41,664 bases of DNA, taken from positions 1 through 41,664 of the forward strand of contig NZ_LMUJ01000015.1 of assembly GCF_009765975.1 (NCBI RefSeq). The letters are read 5' to 3'. Shown here piece by piece: positions 8,755 through 15,731 of this stretch; position 1 is the stretch's first letter, and every line of letters starts with the position of its first letter. Source of the stretch: Acidisphaera sp. S103. GTDB lineage: Bacteria > Pseudomonadota > Alphaproteobacteria > Acetobacterales > Acetobacteraceae. Both the position numbers and the translations under genes were made by a program. The notes below the pieces were generated by a model. It was not told the origin of the DNA. It saw nothing but the letters and a program-made list of their open reading frames with translations, and did not search any database.

Positions 8755-9554
8755 TCAGTGCCCGGACAGCAGGCGCAACTCGTCCTGCACATGCGGCAGC
8801 ACCACCAGGCTGCCGCGCATATAGGTAATCAAGAATACCGCGTAGACCGGCAGTCCGACGACCTGCACCAGCCCCTTTACCGACATCGACAGGTCGAACA
8901 CGTTCATTTGCGGCACGAACCGGCTGATCAGCGCGAGCGACAGTTCGGCCAGCACCATCGCGATCAGCAACGGTGACGCCAGCAGCAGCCCGGATGCGAG
9001 AATAGTGTCGAGCAGGCCGAGGACATGCATGATCGCGTCGGGTGCGAGATGCGGCACGAGATCGCCGGCGGGCCAGATCCGATAGCTTTGCGACAGCGCA
9101 TCGATCAGCCAGTGCATGCCGCCGGACAGCAGGAAGATGGTGGTCAGGGTCAGCACCATCAGGGTGGCGGTGGCGCCCGATTCCTCCTCCCCCGCCGCAT
9201 GCGGCGTGACCGCGCCGCGGGAGCCGCGCTGCTGGTCGATCAGTTCGCCGGCGGTTTCGACGATCCAGAAGGGTGCCGCGAAGATGACACCGAGCAGGAA
9301 ACCGATCAGACCTTCCTTGGCGGCCAGGAAGGCGAGATGGGCGCCGGTTAGCGGTGCCGCCGCCAATTGGCTCATCAGTAACGGCAACAGCAGCAGTGCC
9401 AGCGCCCCGGCGACACCGGCGCGATGCATGCCGGTGAGGCCGAGGCGAGTGGAGATCGGCAGGATCTGCAACAGGCCAGACAGCGGGCGACGCCCAGGCC
9501 GAAGGCTGCCAGCGGCAATTTTGCTATGGCCAGGATTGTCGCCAGGGGCATCAT
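8755..9554 (-). pseudogene. sctT: sctT (YscT/FliR) with a one-base frameshift
   Basis: SctT caps the SctRST export channel in the inner membrane. The real start is ATG at 9554, overlapping the sctV stop (ATGA), giving MMPLATILAIAKLPLAAFGLGVAR in segments typical of the first helix. At 9481-9483 one base is missing: from 9480 the other frame continues as SGLLQILPISTRLGL and runs through the remaining helices to TGA at 8755, with GSRGAV, SLALISRFVPQMNVF and 'SVKGLVQVVGLPVY', all YscT/FliR marks. Restoring one base would give about 266 residues, the usual size. As written, translation from 9554 goes out of frame after residue 24. An internal restart at 9471 would lack the first helix. A real mutation or a base-calling error. 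Confidence 0.85.
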
Positions 9555-10738
9555 GCCGCCTGCTCCGCCATTGGACGTTGGGCCAGTTCCGGTGTTCCGC
9601 CGGACAGGCGGATGGTGCCGAGCGGCTGCACGGTGAAATCGGACAGCAGGTCGTGAAACGACAGTACGGGGGCGTCGACGCCGTTGTTGACCAGCAGGCC
9701 GCGCAGATGGCGGCGTAAATCCACCGCCGTCAGGACCACCGGGCCCGGTCCACGCGAGACGCTGATTTCGGCCCGCACGCGTTCCACCAGTGCGGCCATC
9801 GCGCCTTCTGCGAGGTTGAGCCGGGCGCCATTGCCCATCTGCTGCACCGCGTTGCGCAGCAGTGATTCCGCCTCGGCGTCGACGATGAACACGCCGATGA
9901 CACCCAGCGGGTCGGCGTAGGCATGGCAGATCTGGCGGCGCATGCCGGCGCGGACGACCTCGGCCAGCGCGGCCGAATCCTGTTCCCGGGCCGCATGTTC
10001 CAGCATCGATTCGAGCAGCCCGCGCAGGTTGCGGAGTGACAGACCCTCGTCGAGCAACCTGCGAAACAAATCGGCGGCGCGTTGCAGTGGCACCACTCGT
10101 TGCACTTCGCGCACAAATTCGCCCCATTGCTGCTCGCCGGCGGCGAGGATCTGCCGAGCTTCCTGGATGCCGATGATCTGGCTGGCGTGCCTGCGCAGTA
10201 CGTGGATCATTGCGTGGCCGACCACATCGACCGGGTCCATGATGCCTACCCCGCTGTCGGCAAGCGGAGCGCGCTGCGCGGTGGGAACCCACGCTGGTTC
10301 GGCGACACCTGGAAGGGCGCGTCCGCGGGTAACGGTGACGCCGGCCAGTTCGGCATTTTCGGTTTCATCGCGCAACAGCAGGCTGTCGGGTGGAATTTCT
10401 CCATCGCCGAGTGGCACGCCATCGAGGTCGATCCGGAAGCCGCGATCCGGCAGTGCACCTGCCAGGACGTCGGCGGTCGGCACCGGAATACCGAGTTCGC
10501 GGGCCAGCATGGCGGCGGCACGGGCGATGGCGTCGCACAGCCGATCGATCGTGAACTCGGTCGACAAGGGTTGGGACACGACCACCTGTATCCAGGCGGG
10601 CGGCTGCGGCATCGCCAGTTTCGGCCGTGTATCTTGTTTCAGGGCGGCTTGGCGCCGTGCCGACGCTCGGGCCATCAGACCAAGGCCGACGGCGACCGCC
10701 AGGAAGATGATGGTGGGGAACACCTTCCACGTGGGCGG
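9551..10738 (-). pseudogene. sctV: 'sctV, C-terminal part only (export gate cytoplasmic domain)
   Basis: SctV (YscV/FlhA) is normally about 690 residues: eight membrane helices, then a cytoplasmic nonamer ring that docks chaperones and substrates. Here only the last helix (VFPTIIFLAVAVGLGLMARA) and the cytoplasmic domain remain, about 395 residues. The latter shows the family signature DPVDVVGHAMIHVLRRHASQ in two pieces, then IIGIQEARQIL and LLNDGL-like LLDEGLSLRNLRGLLESM. The first seven helices are gone. Upstream DNA encodes the SctD FHA domain in another frame, so a deletion joined sctD' to 'sctV at about 10720-10740. There is no start codon of its own with a good ribosome site, so the piece is probably not made. 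The stop overlaps sctT (ATGA). Confidence 0.86.
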
Positions 10739-10934
10739 TGATACTCGCACGGTCGGGCGCGAATTCCATTGTCGCGTGTTCGGCGATGATGGACGGATCA
10801 GCCAGCACGATTTCGTTGGCCGCATCGGAGCCGAGGCGATGACGCCCCGGGACCAGGGTCACGATCGCGCCGGCATGCGGTCCGTCCGCGATCTCCAGAC
10901 GCCAGCCGGAGCTCTCCGCGGTTGGATCTTGCAT
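10722..10934 (-). pseudogene. sctD: sctD', N-terminal FHA domain only
   Basis: ATG at 10934 follows a strong GGGGAGGAG. The first 67 or so residues match the cytoplasmic FHA domain of SctD (YscD): GWRLEIADGPHAGA, VPGRHRLGSD, NEIVLADPSI and EHATMEF line up with the YscD order of strands. SctD is about 350-400 residues, with one membrane helix and periplasmic ring domains, and forms the inner-membrane ring with SctJ. Here homology stops near 10730 and the DNA passes into sctV sequence in a different frame, so the reading frame continues as nonsense to 10365. No membrane helix or periplasmic domain is left. Loss of this ring protein alone should disable the apparatus. Confidence 0.8.
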
Positions 10935-11052
10935 AACGGCTGGCTCCTCCCCGCTTATTACGTTGCCCAAACCCGGGACGTTCGGAGCCCCGGACATTCG
11001 CCCGGGAACTCCGATGTCGATAGGTCTTGCCAAAAATCGTTAGGCTAGTGGA

Positions 11053-11238
11053 TCAGACTTCCGGCTTCGCCTTAGCGGCGTCGGTGGCGAGGCCGCCGAG
11101 AGTCTGTACCATGAACTGGTTGAAGCTGGACTTCGCGGCGTAGGTGTAAAGTCCGAGTTCCTTGCTGTTCATATCATCCTGCAGCGTATCCAACTGCGAG
11201 CTGAGTTGGCCTGACGAGATTCCGGTGGTGGTGGACAT
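11053..11238 (-). CDS. Small T3SS-locus protein, candidate needle subunit
   Basis: A 61-residue protein from ATG at 11238, chosen for the strong AGGAGG five bases upstream. It has no signal peptide, no cysteine, a Ser/Thr-rich start (MSTTTGISSGQLSSQL) and then one long amphipathic helix pattern (LDTLQDDMNSKELGL, SSFNQFMVQTLGGL). Small, helical, leaderless proteins next to sctD are often needle subunits (SctF) or other early substrates, and no better SctF candidate is visible in the locus. However, it is shorter than most needles (about 80 residues) and lacks the usual Pro-Asn turn, so the role is only a guess. It is the first gene of the leftward block, 119 bp before the sctD start. Confidence 0.55.
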   Translation of the reverse strand: MSTTTGISSGQLSSQLDTLQDDMNSKELGLYTYAAKSSFNQFMVQTLGGLATDAAKAKPEV

Positions 11239-11783
11239 GGTGGCCTCCTGGCTGGTTGAAACGATGTGCAAATCGACGTCACGCCGATGACCTGCTCCGC
11301 ATAGGCCGAGAAACGTTTGATTGCTGTGCCCGGCCTTGTCGGTGCCACTCCATAATGCAATGGCTCGCAACAAGTGAATTTTACCGTAACATGCTACGAT
11401 ACCTTCCCCTTGTCTGAGAGTTCTGAGCATCTCCCGAGACATCGTGCATCGTGGTCTGCCGTCGCGGCGATCACGAGAAGAATGGAGACCACATCGGTCG
11501 ATCGCATGTCAACGCAGTTCAACCGTCAACAGCGGTAATCGTTCTTCACGACTCGGTAGTAACACTAGGGTCACCTAAGTTTAGCATCGCTCTCCCGATG
11601 GTGATGCCCGCTGATTGACGGTGATCATTAAGGTGCCATTGGCAACGTGATCGGTAACGGAATGGGTTATCTTCGATTCTGGCCGTTGCTGGCGTCATTT
11701 TTAATTGGCACGGTTTGGGTCGTGGAGGTTATCATTACTTGTAAGCAGTAACATCGCATATGCACCGTGGTCGGCCCGGGCCG
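11239..11783 (+). promoter_or_regulatory. Divergent intergenic region of the T3SS locus
   Basis: About 545 bp with no gene I can support, between the small leftward gene and the rightward NolW-like gene. It is less GC-rich than its surroundings. Promoters for both T3SS blocks most likely lie here. At 11705-11712 there is TTGGCACG, an exact match to the -24 half of a sigma-54 promoter, but the -12 half at the right spacing reads GGGTC rather than TTGCW, so this is weak. No clear palindromic operator was found. Confidence 0.5.
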
Positions 11784-12707
11784 ATGATCGTGCGTGCGCG
11801 CCAGATTGATCGTTGCTGTACCGCGATCTGTGTCGCGACTTTTCTGCTGGCCGCCACGTCGGCCGTGGCGGCACCGTTGCCGAACCCGCGCCAGATGATC
11901 AGTTATTCGGTGGTCGATCAGGATTTGCGCGACACGCTGACGGGCATCGGAGAACAGCTTGGCCTGCGGATCAGCATCAGTGCGAAGATTCACGGCCGTG
12001 TGCATGGCCGGATGCCCCCTGCCACCGCCGAACAGACGCTCAACCGGCTGGCGTCACTGTATGGGTTCGACTGGTACTGCGACGGCCGTACACTATATAT
12101 ATCCGCATATGATGAAGCCGTGTCGAAGGTGCTGCCCCTGGGACCGGTCGGCGCCGACGAGCTGGAGCAGACACTGGACGAGCTTGGCGTCAGCGACCGG
12201 CGATGGCCGGTGCGTTTCGCCCGAGCGCCGGGCGTGGCGGCGGTCGACGGTCCGCCGCGCTACGCGGCCCTGGTTGACGAAACGCTGACCGCCCTGGCGC
12301 TGGCCGCGAAAAGCGGTGTGACGGAAGTGCGCGTTTTCCGCGGCGCGGCCGCAAGTCCATGCCGATCATTCAACGACAAGAGTGCGTGCAGGGCCGATTG
12401 GTCCGGCAAGGCTCCTGGCAGGCGGCGCGTGCCGATGGCCGCCAGCCTGGGGATGGAAGCATCCATCCGATCATCGGCGAACCAGGCAGGAAGATGGAGA
12501 ACAGACATGTTTGACGGAATCATAGGCGCCATCGACGGGATCGTCGGCGGCCTCGACGGCGGTGGCGGCGGTGGTGGCGATTTCCTGAGCGAGCTGATGG
12601 ATGCCTTCGAGGGCTCCGGCTCACAGGGTGGCGGAAGCAACGGCACGATGAGCGAGATCGGCCAGATCGCCGGCGACGTGCTGCCGCTGGTCGCGGCGTT
12701 TCTCTGA
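11784..12707 (+). CDS. NolW/RhcC1-like secretin N-domain protein
   Basis: From ATG 11784 (an earlier in-frame ATG is at 11760) a signal peptide ends near AVAAP. Residues about 35-150 hold the N0-type fold of T3SS secretins: YSVVDQDLRDTLTGIGEQLGL, split here over helix and strand, then ISISAKIHGRVHGRMPP, ASLYGFDWYCDGRTLYI and a second ring-like segment ending GVTEVRVFR. In rhizobial T3SSs the secretin is split, with this part encoded alone as RhcC1/NolW; the pore part here is the Tad-like gene at 3685. After residue about 195 the sequence (PCRSFNDKSACRADW) no longer looks like a secretin, while the frame stays open into the glycine-rich gene at 12507. The true C-terminus is therefore uncertain, and a small deletion or frameshift near 12345 is possible. 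Confidence 0.72.
   Translation: MIVRARQIDRCCTAICVATFLLAATSAVAAPLPNPRQMISYSVVDQDLRDTLTGIGEQLGLRISISAKIHGRVHGRMPPATAEQTLNRLASLYGFDWYCDGRTLYISAYDEAVSKVLPLGPVGADELEQTLDELGVSDRRWPVRFARAPGVAAVDGPPRYAALVDETLTALALAAKSGVTEVRVFRGAAASPCRSFNDKSACRADWSGKAPGRRRVPMAASLGMEASIRSSANQAGRWRTDMFDGIIGAIDGIVGGLDGGGGGGGDFLSELMDAFEGSGSQGGGSNGTMSEIGQIAGDVLPLVAAFL
12507..12707 (+). CDS. Small glycine-rich protein, possible harpin-like substrate
   Basis: A 66-residue protein whose ATG at 12507 has a GGAG nine bases upstream. It lies in the same frame as the end of the NolW-like frame, so it could be either a separate protein or that protein's tail. Two hydrophobic helices (IIGAIDGIVGGL at the start and a last VLPLVAAFL) flank a glycine run and a Ser/Gly segment (GSGSQGGGSNGT). 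It has no cysteine and no signal peptide. Glycine-rich, heat-stable, leaderless proteins in T3SS loci are often secreted harpins or pore-associated proteins, which is my best guess. The ribosome site and the abrupt change of composition favour a separate gene. Confidence 0.5.
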   Translation: MFDGIIGAIDGIVGGLDGGGGGGGDFLSELMDAFEGSGSQGGGSNGTMSEIGQIAGDVLPLVAAFL

Positions 12708-12743
12708 ACGGTCCTCTCGGGCCAATACGCAAGGGCAATATTG

Positions 12744-13883
12744 ATGAGCGACACACTTCAGCTTCAAGGAAGTGCGGGCCTGGGCTTCACCGGCGCCGAA
12801 TCGCCGTTTCTCACTTCCTATCAGGGGTTGAGCGGCAGCGAAATGATCGGCCTGGCTGACGCCCAATCCATGTACAGCCCGACACCGCCGCAAGCCAACC
12901 AGCAGCAGGCGATGCAGTACGTCGAGGCAGCGGCGCAGGCGACCGACCCGCAGCTTCAGCAGCAGCTTCTGGAGCAGGCGATCTCCATGCTGCAAGGCGG
13001 CGGGTCGAACCCCGCGCCACAGCCGATCAGCACGCCGATCGCGTCGCCGATCCTGTCGACACCGATCAGCACAACGGCGGCAACCAGTACCGATCCGTCG
13101 CTGATGGTATCGAGCAATTCCGTGAACACTGGCGAGTATACCATCACGGGCAGCACCAACGATGATGGTTCGCTGACGATCACCAACAACCAGACCGGGC
13201 AGAGCAGAGCAGAGCAGAGCAGAGCAGAGCAGAGCAGAGCAGCGCAGAGCAGCGCAGCGCAGCGCAGCGCAGCGCAGCGCAGCGAGGTTTGGGGCGATCC
13301 GCATCTGAAGGTCAATGGCCAGACGATCGCGGATTTCCAGAAGGATGACCTGAACATCCAGTTGCAGGATGGCACGGTAATCCACATCGATCCGACCGCG
13401 ACCAACAGCGATGGCGTTTCGCACATCGCCCAGGTCTCGATCACCAATGGCGATCAGTCGGTCACGATGGGTGGCACCGGCACGAACGGCTTCCAGCAGG
13501 GTGTCACCACGTCTGGCGTCAACGATGACGCCAGCTTCCAGTCGGCGCTGTACAACACGCCTTCGGCCACTGACATCACCCTCGGGGCCGATGGCAACCT
13601 GTACTACAACAACGCGAATGGCAGCATGAGTGCCGAGATCACCGCGCAGCCGGACGGTGGCCAGACCGACCTGGATGGAGCCGGCGGCGGGTTGGTCGGC
13701 GGTACCGGGTCGACCGGCACGACGGCATCCGCCTTCACCGCGGCCGATTCCACCGGCGGTATGCAGCAGACCATGAACCAGTTGCTGGGGCTGTTGGGTC
13801 AAAACCAGGACAGCTTCTACTCGATCATGATGATGCAGACACTGTCGAGCATGATGTCGCAGTCGGGCTACGCGCAAGCCTGA
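12744..13883 (+). CDS. T3SS effector with NopE-like DUF1521 self-cleavage domain
   Basis: 379 residues from ATG 12744 with AAGGG upstream. Residues 1-150 are Gln/Ser/Thr-rich with no signal peptide, as expected for a T3SS substrate. Residues about 153-181 come from a pentanucleotide repeat (QSRAE, QSRAE, QSRAA, QSSAA, QRSAA). Then EVWGDPHLKVNG begins a DUF1521 domain (about 182-315), with DLNIQLQDGTVIHID and acidic Asp/Asn-rich loops. In Bradyrhizobium NopE1 this domain cuts itself at GD-PH when calcium is present (metal-ion-inducible autocleavage). Here that predicts a cut between Asp185 and Pro186. The last 60 residues (MQQTMNQLLGLLG, SIMMMQTLSSMMSQ) are Met-rich and helical. Lies just upstream of sctI. 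Confidence 0.82.
   Translation: MSDTLQLQGSAGLGFTGAESPFLTSYQGLSGSEMIGLADAQSMYSPTPPQANQQQAMQYVEAAAQATDPQLQQQLLEQAISMLQGGGSNPAPQPISTPIASPILSTPISTTAATSTDPSLMVSSNSVNTGEYTITGSTNDDGSLTITNNQTGQSRAEQSRAEQSRAAQSSAAQRSAAQRSEVWGDPHLKVNGQTIADFQKDDLNIQLQDGTVIHIDPTATNSDGVSHIAQVSITNGDQSVTMGGTGTNGFQQGVTTSGVNDDASFQSALYNTPSATDITLGADGNLYYNNANGSMSAEITAQPDGGQTDLDGAGGGLVGGTGSTGTTASAFTAADSTGGMQQTMNQLLGLLGQNQDSFYSIMMMQTLSSMMSQSGYAQA
13201..13285 (+). repeat. Pentanucleotide tandem repeat inside the effector gene
   Basis: Seventeen 5-bp units: eight AGAGC, one AGCGC, one AGAGC, six AGCGC and one AGCGA. Five bases is not a multiple of three, so gain or loss of one unit shifts the frame just before the GDPH cleavage site. 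In the two other frames stops follow at once, TGA at 13306 and TGA at 13346. This is the layout of a slipped-strand phase-variation tract: only one in three repeat numbers gives the full protein. The present number leaves the frame open. Confidence 0.95.
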
Positions 13884-13898
13884 CCGGCTGAAGTCGAG

Positions 13899-13932
13899 GG
13901 CCGGCGGTTACGGCTGCCGGCCCACGCTTTTC
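13899..13932 (+). terminator. Hairpin followed by TTTT between effector and sctI
   Basis: A perfect 8-bp stem GGGCCGGC / GCCGGCCC (13899-13906 with 13917-13924) and a 10-base loop, followed by TTTT at 13929-13932. It lies 16 bp after the effector stop and 19 bp before sctI. It could end or attenuate transcription, lowering expression of the downstream sct genes relative to the effector. The T-run is short, so full termination is doubtful. Confidence 0.55.
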
Positions 13933-13950
13933 GACTAACGAAGGATCACG

Positions 13951-14370
13951 ATGTCAGCTTTGCCGCAAATACCACCGACTCCGCCCGTGCCGCCGACGCA
14001 ACTCGATGCGTTTCGCCTGGCGTTGAACGGCGCGGGTGCGGCGTTGAACGCCAACCCCGATGCGATCGGCAAGACATTGCTGTCCGGTATCGATAGTTTC
14101 AACACGAATGAAGCCAATTTCAGGACCGCGGTGGAGCAGGCGGTGGCCGGCGACCCGGCACGCACCGGCACCGCGACTGATAATGATCCGGCTTCGACGA
14201 CCGAACGCGGCATGACGGCCGCCCAGGCCCTGGATAAGGGCCAGGCGCTGGAGCGCCAGTCGTTGGGGGTGATGATGCAGACCTATAGTTTCGCGCTGGA
14301 AGCGACGCTGGTCAGCAACGCCGCGACGACGTTCACCAGTTCCGTCAATGCCCTGATTAAGAGGCAATGA
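13951..14370 (+). CDS. sctI: SctI inner rod protein
   Basis: A 139-residue protein with AAGGA before the ATG. The N-terminus is Pro-rich (LPQIPPTPPVPPTQ) and unstructured. The C-terminal 45 residues carry the inner-rod pattern: SLGVMMQTYSFALEATLVSN then TTFTSSVNALIKRQ, that is, a helix of the 'L..qm..y...vE..l.sk' type ending in a Leu-Ile-Lys-x-Gln tail as in PrgJ/YscI/MxiI. The inner rod links the SctRST gate to the needle base. Its stop overlaps the sctJ start (ATGA), the usual sctI-sctJ order, which supports the call. It looks intact. Confidence 0.8.
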   Translation: MSALPQIPPTPPVPPTQLDAFRLALNGAGAALNANPDAIGKTLLSGIDSFNTNEANFRTAVEQAVAGDPARTGTATDNDPASTTERGMTAAQALDKGQALERQSLGVMMQTYSFALEATLVSNAATTFTSSVNALIKRQ

Positions 14371-14716
14371 CCGCTCGTCGCATTCTTCCCCTGGTCCCGC
14401 TGCTGCTGCTTGCGGCCTGCAAGACGCAGCTCAATGCTGGGCTGACAGAGCGGCAGGCCAACGAGGAAACGGCGTTGCTGTTGCGCAACGGCATCCCGGC
14501 CAGCCGAGACACCGATCCGAAGACCGGCACGCTGACGGTGTGGGTCGAACAGAGCCGTTTCGCCGACGCGGTCGATCTGCTGCGTGTCCATGGTCTGCCG
14601 AAGCAGCATTTCGATTCGATCGCCGATGTCTTCAAGGGCAACGGCCTCGTCGTTTCGCCGACCGAAGACCGGGCTCGGATGGTCTATGCGCTGGATGAGG
14701 AGTTGTCGTCGGGTAT
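14367..14716 (+). pseudogene. sctJ: sctJ', N-terminal half of the inner-ring lipoprotein
   Basis: SctJ (YscJ/PrgK) is a lipoprotein of about 250 residues that forms the inner-membrane ring with SctD. Here the signal peptide and lipobox LAAC (Cys18) are followed by the first ring domain: LTERQANEETALLLRNGI, then the linker and the start of the second domain, ADAVDLLRVHGLP and SPTEDRARMVYALDEELSS, all close to the family. At the point where 'xIDGVxxARVHV' should follow, the sequence changes, and a different frame gives SctK. The second ring domain and C-terminal membrane helix are gone. The frame runs on as nonsense to TGA at 14765. Confidence 0.84.
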
Positions 14717-15162
14717 CGCGTTATCTGGTGGATCGCCTGGGGCATGGCGACGGCTCGGCGCTTGACCCAACGGATCTGGCGTTGGCCTGCGCGGATGTCG
14801 GCACGCTGCGGGGCGTGGCGGCGCAAGCGGGTGCCGTGTGGCACGCTCGGCGGGTGTGCGCTCTGGTGCGCGGCGCCGATATCGCGGAGCTGGGCGATCA
14901 GTTGAGCGAGGCGGTGCGTCACGCGGCGCTTCGGCACGTGGCGTTGACGCCCGAGGACGTGGACGCCACTCCGTCCCTGGTGGCGGATATCATGCGCGAC
15001 GGACGTGGTTGCATGGCAGCGTGGATCGCCGCATTGCCGGACTGGGTGTCGGCGCGCGTGCGGCTGAAATGGGCGGATGCGTCTCAGCCGCCGGCCGGCG
15101 CGCGGACGCAGGCCGCGGTGGCCATCGTGCGTACGCTCGCCGCCGAGGCGTTGGCGGCATGA
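14712..15162 (+). pseudogene. sctK: 'sctK, C-terminal part of the sorting-platform protein
   Basis: In a different frame from sctJ', about 150 residues from RYLVDRLGHGDGSALDP to TGA 15162. The middle, ACADVGTLRGVAAQAGAVWHA, then 'RVCALVRGADIAELGDQLSEAVRHAAL', given here in two parts, follows the YscK/SctK pattern: a helix with LG and an arginine, 'I..V..L...LG......AL'. SctK links the SctD ring to SctQ pods in the cytoplasm. The N-terminal 50 or so residues and any start codon are missing, so the junction at about 14700-14720 removed the sctJ 3' half and the sctK 5' end. The stop overlaps the sctL start (ATGA), so the original operon coupling is preserved downstream. Confidence 0.66.
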
Positions 15163-15731
15163 GCGCGTCCGTCATCGTGCCGCTGCGGCGTATCCTGAGC
15201 GCCGAGGAAGCGGGGCTGTATCGTTCGGCGGCGGATGCGCTTCGAGCGGCCGAGACCACCGCAGCGGCGGTATGCCAGGAGGCAGCGCGGCTGGCCGAGG
15301 CCGCGTATGCCGCGCATCTGGCCGAGGCCGATCGGAAAGCGCAGGCGGTACGGGCTCGTATTCTCGCGGAGACCAGTGCCGCCGTGCAACGCACGCTGGC
15401 CACCTTGCCGAAGGAGATCGCTGAGGCGATTGCCGAGGGGGTCACCAAGGTTGTGGGTGGCCTTGATCTTGCCGAAGCGGTGGCGCGTGCCGCCCGGCGG
15501 GCCGTGGCGGAGTTGGCGGATCGGCACGCAGCCATCGTGCATGTGCATCCCTCGGCCGTGGTGGTCACCCGAGCACGCCTGGGTGGTGCTGTCCGGGTGG
15601 TGGGCGATGACGGTCTGGAACCGGACGCGTGCGTGGTCGAGACCCCGTCCGGTTCGGTGCGGGCCGGGTTGAGCGAACAACTGGCGTCGTTACGGGCGGC
15701 GATGATCGCGACGGTGGATGGCGATGTCTGA
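15159..15731 (+). CDS. sctL: SctL stator/ATPase regulator (YscL/FliH)
   Basis: 190 residues from ATG 15159, which overlaps the previous stop. A longer frame exists upstream, but this start fits the operon's ATGA couplings. Residues 1-25 include VIVPLRRILSAEEAGLY. Residues about 30-75 are a long Ala/Glu/Arg helix (EAARLAEAAYAAHLAEADRK) as in the YscL/FliH coiled coil. The C-terminal globular half has VVGGLDLAEAVARAARRAV, VHVHPSAV and ends with the VETPSGSVRAGLSEQL segment typical of the family. SctL forms the spokes joining the SctN ATPase to SctQ in the sorting platform. The 3' end overlaps the sctN start by 8-14 bp. Appears intact. Confidence 0.85.
   Translation: MSASVIVPLRRILSAEEAGLYRSAADALRAAETTAAAVCQEAARLAEAAYAAHLAEADRKAQAVRARILAETSAAVQRTLATLPKEIAEAIAEGVTKVVGGLDLAEAVARAARRAVAELADRHAAIVHVHPSAVVVTRARLGGAVRVVGDDGLEPDACVVETPSGSVRAGLSEQLASLRAAMIATVDGDV

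Noticed and set aside
9375..10292. Reverse frame of about 305 codons over sctT and sctV
   Set aside because: Only its last part (from 9554 to about 9483) is real, being the true start of sctT before the frameshift; the rest is an out-of-frame reading of sctV.
11705..11722. Sigma-54 promoter ahead of the rightward T3SS block
   Set aside because: The -24 element is exact, but the -12 element lacks the GC pair at the right spacing, so I do not call it.
13201..13285. CRISPR-like array
   Set aside because: Units are 5 bp, contiguous and without spacers. It is a short tandem repeat.
12621..13877. Long reverse-strand open frame (about 418 codons) opposite the effector gene
   Set aside because: It has no ribosome site and no recognisable domain, and it is a by-product of GC-rich codon bias and of the pentanucleotide repeat. 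The forward frame has a DUF1521 domain.
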